Positions 1-7,104 of a stretch of DNA of 9,825 bases are shown here, piece after piece (the first letter of the stretch is position 1; each line of letters opens with the position of its first letter). Under the pieces are notes generated by a model. That model was not told the DNA's origin and searched no databases. It saw only the letters and a program-made list of their open reading frames with translations. This stretch comes from Gammaproteobacteria bacterium (GTDB taxonomy: Bacteria > Pseudomonadota > Gammaproteobacteria > Enterobacterales > Alteromonadaceae): NCBI GenBank assembly GCA_027484495.1, contig JAIXSW010000438.1, positions 1-9,825 of the forward strand. Direction: 5' to 3'. Made by a program: the position numbers and the translations under genes.

Positions 1-1
1 C

Positions 2-1144
2 ACAGCAATGGGTGGTTTTATGGGTGGCCTGAGCGAAGTCACAGCGCCGGATTTAGGTGCTGTTGCGATCAAGGCGGCGGTTGAACAGGCAGGCATTGCT
101 GGCGAACAAATCAGTGAAGTGCTGATGGGTTGTGTGTTACCGGCAGGTCTGGGGCAGGCGCCGGCACGTCAGGCCGTATTAAAAGCGGGTTTACCGCTGT
201 CAGCAGGCGCGACCACATTAAACAAAGTTTGTGGCTCTGGCTTAAAGACTGTGATGCTGGCCCATGATTTGTTAAAAGCCGGCAGCGCTGACGTTGTGAT
301 CGCCGGCGGCATGGAATCGATGACCAACGCGCCGTATCTGCTGCCAAAAGCCCGTGCCGGCATGCGGATGGGCCATGGTGAAGTGAAAGACCACATGATG
401 CTCGACGGTCTCGAAAACGCTTATGACGGTAAAGCTATGGGCTGTTTTGCCCAGGGTACTGCGAATGAGCAGGGTTTTAGCCGCGAAGACATGGACCGCT
501 TTGCCATTCAATCCACCACTCGTGCCCAGCAAGCGATTGCGCAAGGCGCATTTATCGCCGAAATTGCTCCAGTCACTATTCAAAGCCGTAAAGGCGAGAC
601 TGTCTTTGCCACTGACGAGCAGCCAGGCAACGCCAAAATCGACAAAATCCCAGGCCTGCGACCAGCCTTTGCTAAAGACGGCACTATCACAGCTGCCAAC
701 TCTTCGTCTATTTCTGACGGCGCGGCCGCCCTGGTGCTGATGCGTGAAAGCAGCGCTAAAGCGCACAACTGCCAAGTGCTGGCGACCGTAGTAGGTCATG
801 CGACGCATTCGATGGAACCGGCTCTCTTTACCGTAGCACCAGTCGGCGCGATGCAAAAACTGCTGAGCAAACTCGGCTGGGGCGTTAATGACGTCGACCT
901 GTGGGAAATCAACGAAGCTTTTGCCATGGTGACGATGCTCGCAGTCAAGGAACTTGGTCTGGATGAAGCAAAAGTGAACGTCAACGGCGGCGCTTGTGCT
1001 TTAGGCCATCCGATTGGCGCTTCTGGTGCGCGTATTCTGGTGACGCTGATTCATGCGTTAAAAGCGCGCGGCTTAAAACGCGGCATCGCGTCGCTGTGCA
1101 TTGGTGGCGGTGAAGCGGTGGCATTGGCCGTCGAAGTCGCCTAA
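2..1144 (+). CDS. ivdA: acetyl-CoA C-acyltransferase (thiolase), 5' partial
   Basis: This is a thiolase of the acetyl-CoA acetyltransferase family. It cleaves 3-ketoacyl-CoA with free CoA; here the likely substrate is 2-methylacetoacetyl-CoA from isoleucine, giving acetyl-CoA and propionyl-CoA. The frame is open to the left edge and reads T-A-M-G-G-F. Thiolases usually have about a dozen residues before this motif, so the ATG at base 8 is internal and the true start lies outside the window. Counting from that Met, the nucleophilic Cys is residue 75 (NKVCGSG), the NEAFA loop is 302-306, the catalytic His is 334 (GHPIGASG) and the second Cys is 364 (CIGGGEA). All four active-site loops are intact. 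It is the first visible gene of a branched-chain amino acid degradation operon. The symbol follows Shewanella naming from memory. General acetoacetyl-CoA thiolase activity cannot be excluded. Confidence 0.93.
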   Translation, partial: TAMGGFMGGLSEVTAPDLGAVAIKAAVEQAGIAGEQISEVLMGCVLPAGLGQAPARQAVLKAGLPLSAGATTLNKVCGSGLKTVMLAHDLLKAGSADVVIAGGMESMTNAPYLLPKARAGMRMGHGEVKDHMMLDGLENAYDGKAMGCFAQGTANEQGFSREDMDRFAIQSTTRAQQAIAQGAFIAEIAPVTIQSRKGETVFATDEQPGNAKIDKIPGLRPAFAKDGTITAANSSSISDGAAALVLMRESSAKAHNCQVLATVVGHATHSMEPALFTVAPVGAMQKLLSKLGWGVNDVDLWEINEAFAMVTMLAVKELGLDEAKVNVNGGACALGHPIGASGARILVTLIHALKARGLKRGIASLCIGGGEAVALAVEVA

Positions 1145-1371
1145 GCAAAAAAGTATAAGAAATAAGCCGGCAAACAGCCGATGCGCCAGTTGGTTTGCAA
1201 CTGGCGCAACCACGAAAAAAACAGGGTAAAACTGCGCCGATAAGAAGCACAGACTTCGGGTGCACAGCGGGATCGCTGCGGCGATTTCAAAGAATTCAGG
1301 CGACCGGAACACCGGTTTAAGACTATCGCAGCGACCGCTCAGAAGGCAGGCCGCGCAACGGGGAAAATGCT
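1145..1371 (+). other. 227-base gene-free leader between thiolase and mmsA
   Basis: I see no convincing open reading frame here with a ribosome site and codon use like the neighbours. It holds a strong stem-loop (1182-1208), then several smaller inverted repeats: 1265-1269 with 1274-1278, 1272-1276 with 1281-1285, 1273-1280 with 1327-1334, and 1303-1307 with 1312-1316. The first three share bases and exclude one another. A Shine-Dalgarno run GGGGAA at 1360-1365 sits six bases before the mmsA ATG. I could not find a persuasive sigma-70 promoter. This is the longest gap inside the operon, so a 5' leader with an internal promoter or post-transcriptional control is possible, but that is inference. 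Confidence 0.6.
1182..1208 (+). repeat. strong inverted repeat / stem-loop between ivdA and mmsA
   Basis: The arms TGCGCCAGTTG (1182-1192) and CAACTGGCGCA (1198-1208) are perfectly complementary over 11 bp around the loop GTTTG. The next bases are ACCACGAAAAAAA, so there is no T run after it on the + strand. The minus strand also lacks an immediate T run. It is therefore not a standard intrinsic terminator. It could be an mRNA stability or processing hairpin, or an operator palindrome. Confidence 0.75.
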
Positions 1372-2868
1372 ATGACTACTCAGGTTCAGCTGTTTATCGA
1401 CGGCGAATTTGTTCACTCAAAAAGTGAAAAACTGATCCCGGTGACCAATCCGGCCACGCAAGAAGTAATTGCGCAGGTACCATGTGCTACAGCAGATGAA
1501 ATGGCACAGGCCATTGCCTCGGCAAAGACGGCATTCCAGAGCTGGAAAGAAACGCCGGTGTCTGAGCGCGCCCGTCTGATGATGCGCTTTGCGGTGCTGT
1601 TAAAAGAACATCAGGCCGAAATCGCCGATATTATTTGCCGCGAACTGGGCAAAACCGTTGAAGATGCCAAAGGCGACGTCTGGCGCGGTATTGAAGTGGT
1701 CGAGCAAGCGGCCAATATTCCATCGTTGATGATGGGTGAAACGGTTGAAAACGTCGCACGTTCTATTGATACCTACAGCTACATTCAGCCACTGGGTGTT
1801 TGTGCCGGGATCACGCCATTTAACTTTCCGGCGATGATCCCGTTGTGGATGTTCCCGATGGCTATCGCCTGCGGCAACACCTTTGTGTTAAAGCCGTCTG
1901 AGCAGGACCCGATGACGGTCAACCGCATTGCTGAACTCTTTGCCGAAGCTGGCGCGCCAAAAGGTGTGTTGCAAGTGGTGCATGGCGGTAAAGAGCAGGT
2001 TGACGTCTTACTGCATCATCCGGATATCAAAGCGATTTCATTTGTCGGCTCGGTCAACGTCGGCCAATACATCTACAAAACCGGTACTGATAATCTGAAA
2101 CGCGTCCAGGCCTTTGCTGGCGCGAAAAACCACATGGTGATCATGCCGGATGCCAATAAACAACAAGTTGTAAACGCGCTGGTGGGTGCCTCAGTCGGCG
2201 CGGCCGGTCAGCGTTGTATGGCGATTTCTGTTGCGGTGTTTGTTGGTGCTGCGGCGGAATGGATCCCGGAAGTGGCGGCAGCGATTGGTAAAGTCCGTCC
2301 TGGCGTGTACACAGATCCAAATGCGGCTTATGGCCCGCAGATCAGCCCGCAAGCCAGAGCACGCGTACTGTCGCTTATTGCCAAAGGTAAAGAAGAAGGC
2401 GCGACCTGTTTACTGGACGGCTCCGGTATTGTGGTAGACGGTTACCCGAACGGCAACTGGGTCGGTCCTACCGTGTTCAGCAATGTCACAACGGATATGA
2501 CGATTTATAAAGAAGAGATCTTCGGCCCGGTACTGACCACGATGACCGTTGATTCGCTCGATGCCGCTATTGGTGTGGTCAACGCCAGTCCATACGGCAA
2601 CGGCACGTCAATTTTTACCGCCAGCGGCCATGCGGCGCGTAAATACCAACACGAAATTGAAGTGGGTCAGGTCGGTATCAACATTCCAATCCCGGTACCA
2701 CTGCCGTTCTTCTCCTTTACCGGTTGGAAAGGCTCGTTCTACGGCGACCAGCACGCCTATGGCAAACAAGCTGTGCGTTTTTACACCGAAACCAAGACCA
2801 TTACAGCGCGTTGGTTTGATGACGAAGTTCAGGTTTCTGGCCCGAACATGTCGATCAACCTGCGTTAA
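1372..2868 (+). CDS. mmsA: CoA-acylating methylmalonate-semialdehyde dehydrogenase
   Basis: This NAD-dependent cytoplasmic enzyme of the aldehyde dehydrogenase superfamily converts methylmalonate semialdehyde and CoA to propionyl-CoA and CO2, the last step of the valine branch. At 498 residues it has the usual family length. Visible motifs are FNFP (150-153), the cofactor-domain FVGS (224-227) and the catalytic Cys282 in GQRCMAIS. EEIFGPV (381-387) lies near the C-terminal side. The place where most aldehyde dehydrogenases carry the general-base Glu reads AGAKNH (249-254), which is typical of the CoA-dependent MMSDH subfamily. The start is supported by GGGGAA six bases upstream and by an N-terminus (QLFIDGEFV) typical of the family. 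It follows the thiolase gene after a structured 227-base gap. It is called ivdB in the Shewanella scheme. Confidence 0.96.
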   Translation: MTTQVQLFIDGEFVHSKSEKLIPVTNPATQEVIAQVPCATADEMAQAIASAKTAFQSWKETPVSERARLMMRFAVLLKEHQAEIADIICRELGKTVEDAKGDVWRGIEVVEQAANIPSLMMGETVENVARSIDTYSYIQPLGVCAGITPFNFPAMIPLWMFPMAIACGNTFVLKPSEQDPMTVNRIAELFAEAGAPKGVLQVVHGGKEQVDVLLHHPDIKAISFVGSVNVGQYIYKTGTDNLKRVQAFAGAKNHMVIMPDANKQQVVNALVGASVGAAGQRCMAISVAVFVGAAAEWIPEVAAAIGKVRPGVYTDPNAAYGPQISPQARARVLSLIAKGKEEGATCLLDGSGIVVDGYPNGNWVGPTVFSNVTTDMTIYKEEIFGPVLTTMTVDSLDAAIGVVNASPYGNGTSIFTASGHAARKYQHEIEVGQVGINIPIPVPLPFFSFTGWKGSFYGDQHAYGKQAVRFYTETKTITARWFDDEVQVSGPNMSINLR

Positions 2869-2874
2869 TACCCA

Positions 2875-2921
2875 GCGAAGCCATCGGCGCTATACCGGTG
2901 GCTTCGCCAATATGTTTTATT
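2875..2921 (+). terminator. stem-loop with weak T-rich tail between mmsA and ivdC
   Basis: The 13-bp stem pairs 2875-2887 (GCGAAGCCATCGG) with 2895-2907 (CCGGTGGCTTCGC); one position is a G-U wobble and the loop is CGCTATA. It starts six bases after the mmsA stop. The following bases CAATATGTTTTATT are T-rich but interrupted, so it may act as a leaky terminator that lowers expression of the downstream genes. An mRNA-stabilising 3' hairpin is the alternative. Confidence 0.55.
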
Positions 2922-2979
2922 AAGTCCGGTCATCACTTCAAACAACAGCGGCTGGTCTGATCAACACCGAGGTCAAACG

Positions 2980-4137
2980 ATGAATTTTAATTTAACCGAC
3001 GATCAAAAAGCCTTTGCCGATACCGCGCGTCAATTTGCTGATACTGAGCTGGCACCTTTTGCCGCCCAGTGGGACCGCGACCATCATTTTCCAAAAGACG
3101 TGCTGCAAAAAGCCGGTGAACTGGGATTTTGCAGCCTGTATACACCGGAAGATGCCGGTGGTTTAGGCCTGTCCCGGCTTGATTCGTCGATTATTTTTGA
3201 ACAACTGGCGATGGGCTGTACCGCGACCACAGCGATGCTGACCATCCACAATATGGCGACCTGGATGATTGCCACCTGGGGTACTGCAGCGATCAAAGCG
3301 GCCTGGTGTCCGACGCTGGTGACCGGGGAGCAGCTGGCATCCTACTGCTTGACTGAACCAGGTTCAGGTTCTGACGCGGCGTCACTGCGTACCAGCGCGA
3401 AGAAAGACGGCGACAGCTATGTCATCAATGGCTCGAAAATGTTCATCTCCGGCGCGGGCAGCACTGAAGTCTTAGTAGTGATGGCGCGCACCGGTGAAGC
3501 CGGTCCTAAAGGGATTTCAGCTTTTGTTGTACCTGCCAACGCTGAAGGCGTGATTTATGGCAAAGCCGAAGAAAAAATGGGCTGGAACGCGCAGCCGACC
3601 CGCCTGGTCACTTTTGACAATGTCCGCGTGCCAGCGGAAAACTTATTGGGCGCTGAAGGTCAGGGTTTCACTTTTGCGATGAAAGGCTTAGATGGCGGCC
3701 GGATCAATATTGCGACCTGTTCAATAGGTACAGCTCAACAGGCGTTGAATACCGCGCGTAACTACATGCTGGAGCGCGAGCAATTTGGTAAACCACTGGC
3801 AGCGTTTCAGGCGCTGCAGTTTAAATTGGCCGATATGGCCACTGAACTGGTTGCTGCCCGTCAGCTGGTGCGTCTGGCCGCCTTCAAACTGGACCAGCAA
3901 GACCCGGAGGCGACCGCTTATTGCGCCATGGCAAAACGTTTTGCCACGGATATCGGCTTTCAGGTCTGTGATCAGGCACTGCAAATTCACGGTGGTTACG
4001 GCTACATCAAAGAGTATCCGCTGGAACGCCATTTCCGTGATGTGCGGGTACACCAGATTTTGGAAGGCACCAATGAAATCATGCGTCTGATCATTGGCCG
4101 GCGCTTACTCGACAGTGCAGCCTCTGATATTCTGTAA
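2980..4137 (+). CDS. ivdC: acyl-CoA dehydrogenase, isobutyryl-/2-methylacyl-CoA type
   Basis: This FAD-dependent enzyme oxidises the alpha-beta bond of short branched acyl-CoAs, passing electrons to electron transfer flavoprotein. Its place between mmsA and a hydratase/hydrolase pair suggests isobutyryl-CoA (valine) and probably 2-methylbutyryl-CoA (isoleucine) as substrates. It has 385 residues, normal for the family. The FAD/substrate motif LTEPGSGSDA is at 124-133 and LDGGRI at 237-242. The C-terminal QIHGGYGY is at 335-342, and the catalytic base is Glu362 in LEGTNEIMR. The stretch GCTATTAMLTIHNMATWMI (79-97) resembles mammalian isobutyryl-CoA dehydrogenase (ACAD8), as I recall it. The ATG is preceded by GAGGT at 2969-2973, six bases away. 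Exact chain preference cannot be read from sequence. Confidence 0.93.
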   Translation: MNFNLTDDQKAFADTARQFADTELAPFAAQWDRDHHFPKDVLQKAGELGFCSLYTPEDAGGLGLSRLDSSIIFEQLAMGCTATTAMLTIHNMATWMIATWGTAAIKAAWCPTLVTGEQLASYCLTEPGSGSDAASLRTSAKKDGDSYVINGSKMFISGAGSTEVLVVMARTGEAGPKGISAFVVPANAEGVIYGKAEEKMGWNAQPTRLVTFDNVRVPAENLLGAEGQGFTFAMKGLDGGRINIATCSIGTAQQALNTARNYMLEREQFGKPLAAFQALQFKLADMATELVAARQLVRLAAFKLDQQDPEATAYCAMAKRFATDIGFQVCDQALQIHGGYGYIKEYPLERHFRDVRVHQILEGTNEIMRLIIGRRLLDSAASDIL

Positions 4138-4164
4138 CGCTGTTTTCAAAATAAGAACAAAGAG

Positions 4165-4187
4165 GCGGGCTGCCGGATGCAGTCCGC
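4165..4187 (+). repeat. stem-loop between ivdC and ivdD
   Basis: The arms GCGGGCTGC (4165-4173) and GCAGTCCGC (4179-4187) pair over 9 bp with one G-U wobble around the loop CGGAT. No T run follows (TGATGGCAAATAAG), so it is not an intrinsic terminator. It is the third hairpin in a row placed between genes of this operon. A role in mRNA stability or processing is possible. Confidence 0.6.
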
Positions 4188-4215
4188 TGATGGCAAATAA
4201 GAAATAGGGACCCCT

Positions 4216-4989
4216 ATGGCCCAGTTAAAACTTGAATTCCGTGGTCACACCGCGTTAGTAACGATGTCCAACCCGCCGGCCAATACCTGGACGCGTGAAA
4301 CACTGACCGCACTGCGCGATATGGTGCGCGAGTTAAATCAAAACAAATCGGTTTATGCGCTGGTGATCACTGGTGAAGGTCAGAAGTTTTTTTCCGCCGG
4401 CGCTGATTTAAATCTATTCGCTGACGGCGACAAAGCCGTTGCCAGCGACATGGCCCGCATCTTTGGTGAGGCGTTTGAAACGCTGAGCCAGTTCCGTGGT
4501 GTGTCGATTGCGGCGATTAATGGTTACGCCATGGGCGGTGGGCTGGAAGTGGCGCTGGCTTGCGATATTCGCATTGCCGAAACGCAGGCACAGATGGCGC
4601 TGCCGGAAGCCAAGGTCGGTTTATTGCCTTGCGCCGGTGGTACACAAAATTTGGCCTGGCTGGTCGGTGAAGGCTGGGCAAAGCGGATGATCCTGTGTGG
4701 TGAACGTCTGACCGCTGAGAAAGCGCTGCAAATTGGTTTAGTTGAAGAGGTGGTCGCGAGCGGTACTGCGTTAGAAGCTGCGCTGGCAATGGCCGAAAAA
4801 GTTGCCGAACAAAGCCCATCGGCAGTTACCGCCTGTAAAAAACTGATCCAACAGGGTCGCAGTGGCACTATCAACGCCGCACTGCCGCTGGAGCGCGAAC
4901 TGTTTGTGGGTCTGTTTGATACTAAAGACCAGGTCGAAGGTGTCAGCGCTTTTTTACAAAAACGTGCGCCACATTGGGTCAACGGTTAA
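4216..4989 (+). CDS. ivdD: enoyl-CoA hydratase (crotonase family)
   Basis: This enzyme adds water across the double bond of enoyl-CoAs; in this setting methacrylyl-CoA gives 3-hydroxyisobutyryl-CoA, and tiglyl-CoA gives 3-hydroxy-2-methylbutyryl-CoA. It has 257 residues, the usual length of single-domain bacterial hydratases. The oxyanion-hole segment is SAGADL (60-65) with AMGGGLE (105-111). The two catalytic glutamates are Glu111 and Glu131 (LPEAKVGLLP), 20 residues apart as in classic hydratases, so it should be a true hydratase rather than an isomerase or hydrolase. The start ATG has AGGGA at 4206-4210. The stop codon lies inside the ribosome site of the next gene, ten bases before its start, which suggests translational coupling with the hydrolase that consumes its product. 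Confidence 0.93.
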   Translation: MAQLKLEFRGHTALVTMSNPPANTWTRETLTALRDMVRELNQNKSVYALVITGEGQKFFSAGADLNLFADGDKAVASDMARIFGEAFETLSQFRGVSIAAINGYAMGGGLEVALACDIRIAETQAQMALPEAKVGLLPCAGGTQNLAWLVGEGWAKRMILCGERLTAEKALQIGLVEEVVASGTALEAALAMAEKVAEQSPSAVTACKKLIQQGRSGTINAALPLERELFVGLFDTKDQVEGVSAFLQKRAPHWVNG

Positions 4990-4999
4990 GGATCCCGGC

Positions 5000-6157
5000 A
5001 TGACAGAAACAACACAAAACGCCGCTGTAGTGCTGTTTAGCGAACTGGCGGCAGAAAACGGCAAAAAGATTGGCGTGGCCACACTCAACAGTGAAAAATC
5101 ACTGAATGCGCTGAGCCTGCCGATGGTGGAACTGCTGTTACCGCAGATGCAGCTGTGGAAAGAGAACCCGGATATCGCCATGGTGTTACTGCAGGGCGCC
5201 GGCGATAAAGCATTTTGTGCCGGCGGTGATATCCGTGATTTGTATCACACGATGAAAGCCAATCCTGGTACTTTTCAGCCTTATGTGACTGAGTTTTTCA
5301 CTAAAGAATACACGCTGGACTATCTCATTCACACCTTTGACAAACCGGTGCTGGTCTGGGGCAATGGTATCGTGATGGGCGGTGGCTTAGGCCTGATGGC
5401 TGGCGCTTCGCACCGTGTCGTCACAGCAACCAGCCGCATTGCGATGCCGGAAATGGCGATTGGGCTCTATCCGGACGTTGGTGGCAGCTGGTTCTTAAAC
5501 CGGATGCCGGCGGGTTGTGGTTTGTTTTTGGGCCTGACCGGCGCTTCGATCAACGCGGCTGACGCCAAGTTTATCGATCTGGCCGATTTCTATATTCCGC
5601 ACGACAAACGCCAGCAAGTGCTCGACGCGCTGTTGAGTATCCGCTGGGGCAATACGGTGGTGCTGAACCATCAGAAACTGTCTGACCTGCTGATGAGTAT
5701 CGAAACCCAGACGTTGAACCAGCAGCCGGCCAGCCAGATCCGTTTACATCAGGCGCCGATTGCGGCACTTGCTGATACCGCCGATTTACCAGCTGCGATG
5801 ACGGCTATTCTGGCGATGCCGAATGAAGATAGCTGGCTCAGTAAAGCCAAAGCGTCGCTGCGGTACGGCAGCCCAATCACCGCGCATATTGTTTATCGTT
5901 TATTGCAGCTTGGTCAGTCAAAAATCCTGGCTGACAGCTTCCGCTTAGAGCTCGGTTTAAGCGTGCAGTGCGGCAAGCTCGGCGAATTTACTGAAGGCGT
6001 CCGTGCACTGTTGATTGATAAAGACCAGCAACCGCAGTGGCTGTGCCCAGATGTCGCGTCCGTACCTGTCGCAGTGATTGATCAATTGTTTAGTTCGCCG
6101 TGGCCGGCTACGGAGCATCCGCTCGCGACGCTCGGCCGGATCTATCCACAAAAATAA
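5000..6157 (+). CDS. ivdE: 3-hydroxyisobutyryl-CoA hydrolase
   Basis: This crotonase-fold thioesterase releases free 3-hydroxyisobutyrate and CoA, a step specific to valine breakdown that limits build-up of reactive methacrylyl-CoA. The protein has 385 residues, longer than hydratases, as expected for HIBCH. Motifs are AFCAGGDIRDL (71-81), MGGGLGLMAGASHR (126-139) and MPEMAIGLYPDVGGS (149-163) with Glu151 and Asp159. The C-terminal signature EGVRALLIDKDQQP lies at 332-345. The frame stays open upstream to 4862, but those codons lie inside ivdD and look unlike the family. The ATG at 5000 has AAGGA at 4988-4992 seven bases upstream, overlapping the ivdD TAA stop. The pair is probably translationally coupled. 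Confidence 0.95.
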   Translation: MTETTQNAAVVLFSELAAENGKKIGVATLNSEKSLNALSLPMVELLLPQMQLWKENPDIAMVLLQGAGDKAFCAGGDIRDLYHTMKANPGTFQPYVTEFFTKEYTLDYLIHTFDKPVLVWGNGIVMGGGLGLMAGASHRVVTATSRIAMPEMAIGLYPDVGGSWFLNRMPAGCGLFLGLTGASINAADAKFIDLADFYIPHDKRQQVLDALLSIRWGNTVVLNHQKLSDLLMSIETQTLNQQPASQIRLHQAPIAALADTADLPAAMTAILAMPNEDSWLSKAKASLRYGSPITAHIVYRLLQLGQSKILADSFRLELGLSVQCGKLGEFTEGVRALLIDKDQQPQWLCPDVASVPVAVIDQLFSSPWPATEHPLATLGRIYPQK

Positions 6158-6186
6158 GAACTACCGGTGGCACTGTCTTCGGTAAC

Positions 6187-6194
6187 AGGGGAGA
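6187..6194 (+). promoter_or_regulatory. ribosome binding site that decides the mmsB start
   Basis: AGGGGAGA lies about six bases before ATG 6200. An in-frame GTG at 6167 would add eleven residues (MALSSVTGENS) that do not look like the family. Such a start would also place this strong purine-rich site inside the gene. The ATG puts the Rossmann GLGNMG motif at residue 8, which is normal, so 6200 is preferred. Confidence 0.85.
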
Positions 6195-6199
6195 ATTCT

Positions 6200-7078
6200 A
6201 TGCAAGTTGTCGCATTTATCGGCCTTGGCAATATGGGCGGCCCAATGGCGCTGAACCTGCAAAAAGCCGGCTTTCAGGTGCAGGCGTTTGACCTGAATAA
6301 AGAAGCACTGGCTAGCGTGGCAGAGGCCGGTGCTATTGCTGCCGAGTCTGCCAAAGCGGCAGTGCAAGGCGCTGATTTCGTCATTTCGATGTTGCCAGCC
6401 GGCAAACATGTGATTGGTCTGTACCAGGATGTGCGCAGTGACATCAAAGCCGGTGCTTTAGTCTTGGATTGCTCGACGATCGACGCGCAAAGCGCCCGTC
6501 AGGTTGGTAGCTTGTTGGCGGATGCCGGTATTGCCTTTATTGACGCGCCGGTTTCAGGTGGAGTCGGTGGGGCTAAAGCCGGCACTCTGACCTTTATCGT
6601 TGGCGGCTCGACGGAAAATTTCCAGCGCGCCAACGATGTGTTGTCCGCAATGGGGAAAAACCTGTTTCACGCCGGCGACGTGGGTGCCGGTCAAATCGCC
6701 AAAATCTGTAACAATATGCTCCTGTCGGTGTTGATGGTCGGCACCAGCGAAGCGTTGCAACTGGGCGTCGACAACGGGCTGGATCCAAAGGTGCTGTCTG
6801 ACATCATGCTAAAGAGCTCAGGCCGCAACTGGACTTTGGAATTGTATAATCCGTGCCCGGATGTGCTGCCAAATGTGCCATCGAGCAACAATTATCAGGG
6901 TGGGTTTATGGTCGACCTGATGGCGAAAGATTTGGGTCTTGCCAGCGAATGCGCACAGCAAAGTCAGTCGACGACGCCGATGGGCGCGCTGGCGCGTAAT
7001 CTATATGTGCAGCATCAGCGTCAGGGCAATGGCAAGCTCGATTTCTCCAGTATTTTCCGTTTTTTCAGTAAAAAATAA
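6200..7078 (+). CDS. mmsB: 3-hydroxyisobutyrate dehydrogenase
   Basis: This NAD-dependent enzyme of the beta-hydroxyacid dehydrogenase family oxidises 3-hydroxyisobutyrate, the product of the preceding hydrolase, to methylmalonate semialdehyde, the substrate of mmsA. From ATG 6200 it has 292 residues, typical of the family. The Rossmann motif GLGNMG is at 8-13, the substrate-binding DAPVSGG at 115-121 and the catalytic Lys168 in GAGQIAKICNN (162-172). The C-terminal domain carries SSGRNW (206-211) and LMAKDLGLA (240-248), as in characterised HIBADH enzymes. No signal peptide or membrane segment is seen, so it is cytoplasmic. The gap to the upstream gene is 42 bases and to the downstream one 26. 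It is called ivdF in the Shewanella scheme. Confidence 0.96.
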   Translation: MQVVAFIGLGNMGGPMALNLQKAGFQVQAFDLNKEALASVAEAGAIAAESAKAAVQGADFVISMLPAGKHVIGLYQDVRSDIKAGALVLDCSTIDAQSARQVGSLLADAGIAFIDAPVSGGVGGAKAGTLTFIVGGSTENFQRANDVLSAMGKNLFHAGDVGAGQIAKICNNMLLSVLMVGTSEALQLGVDNGLDPKVLSDIMLKSSGRNWTLELYNPCPDVLPNVPSSNNYQGGFMVDLMAKDLGLASECAQQSQSTTPMGALARNLYVQHQRQGNGKLDFSSIFRFFSKK

Positions 7079-7104
7079 GTGCCCACGGCACCAGGGTTTG
7101 CGCG

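Noticed and set aside
272..856. 194-codon open frame on the minus strand inside the thiolase gene
   Set aside because: It lies wholly antisense to a gene with all thiolase motifs. Its translation resembles no family I know, and long antisense frames are common in GC-rich coding DNA.
981..1312. Minus-strand open frames spanning the thiolase end and the mmsA leader
   Set aside because: Their translations are low-complexity, rich in Arg, Cys and Leu, and have no motif. They straddle the thiolase C-terminus, and no minus-strand ribosome site was convincing.
4524..4982. 152-codon open frame on the minus strand inside the enoyl-CoA hydratase gene
   Set aside because: It is antisense to a fully supported gene, has no recognisable domain, and is best explained as a codon-bias shadow.
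4862..4999. Upstream extension of the 3-hydroxyisobutyryl-CoA hydrolase frame into ivdD
   Set aside because: The extra 46 residues overlap the end of ivdD in another frame and do not resemble the family. A good ribosome site supports the ATG at 5000.
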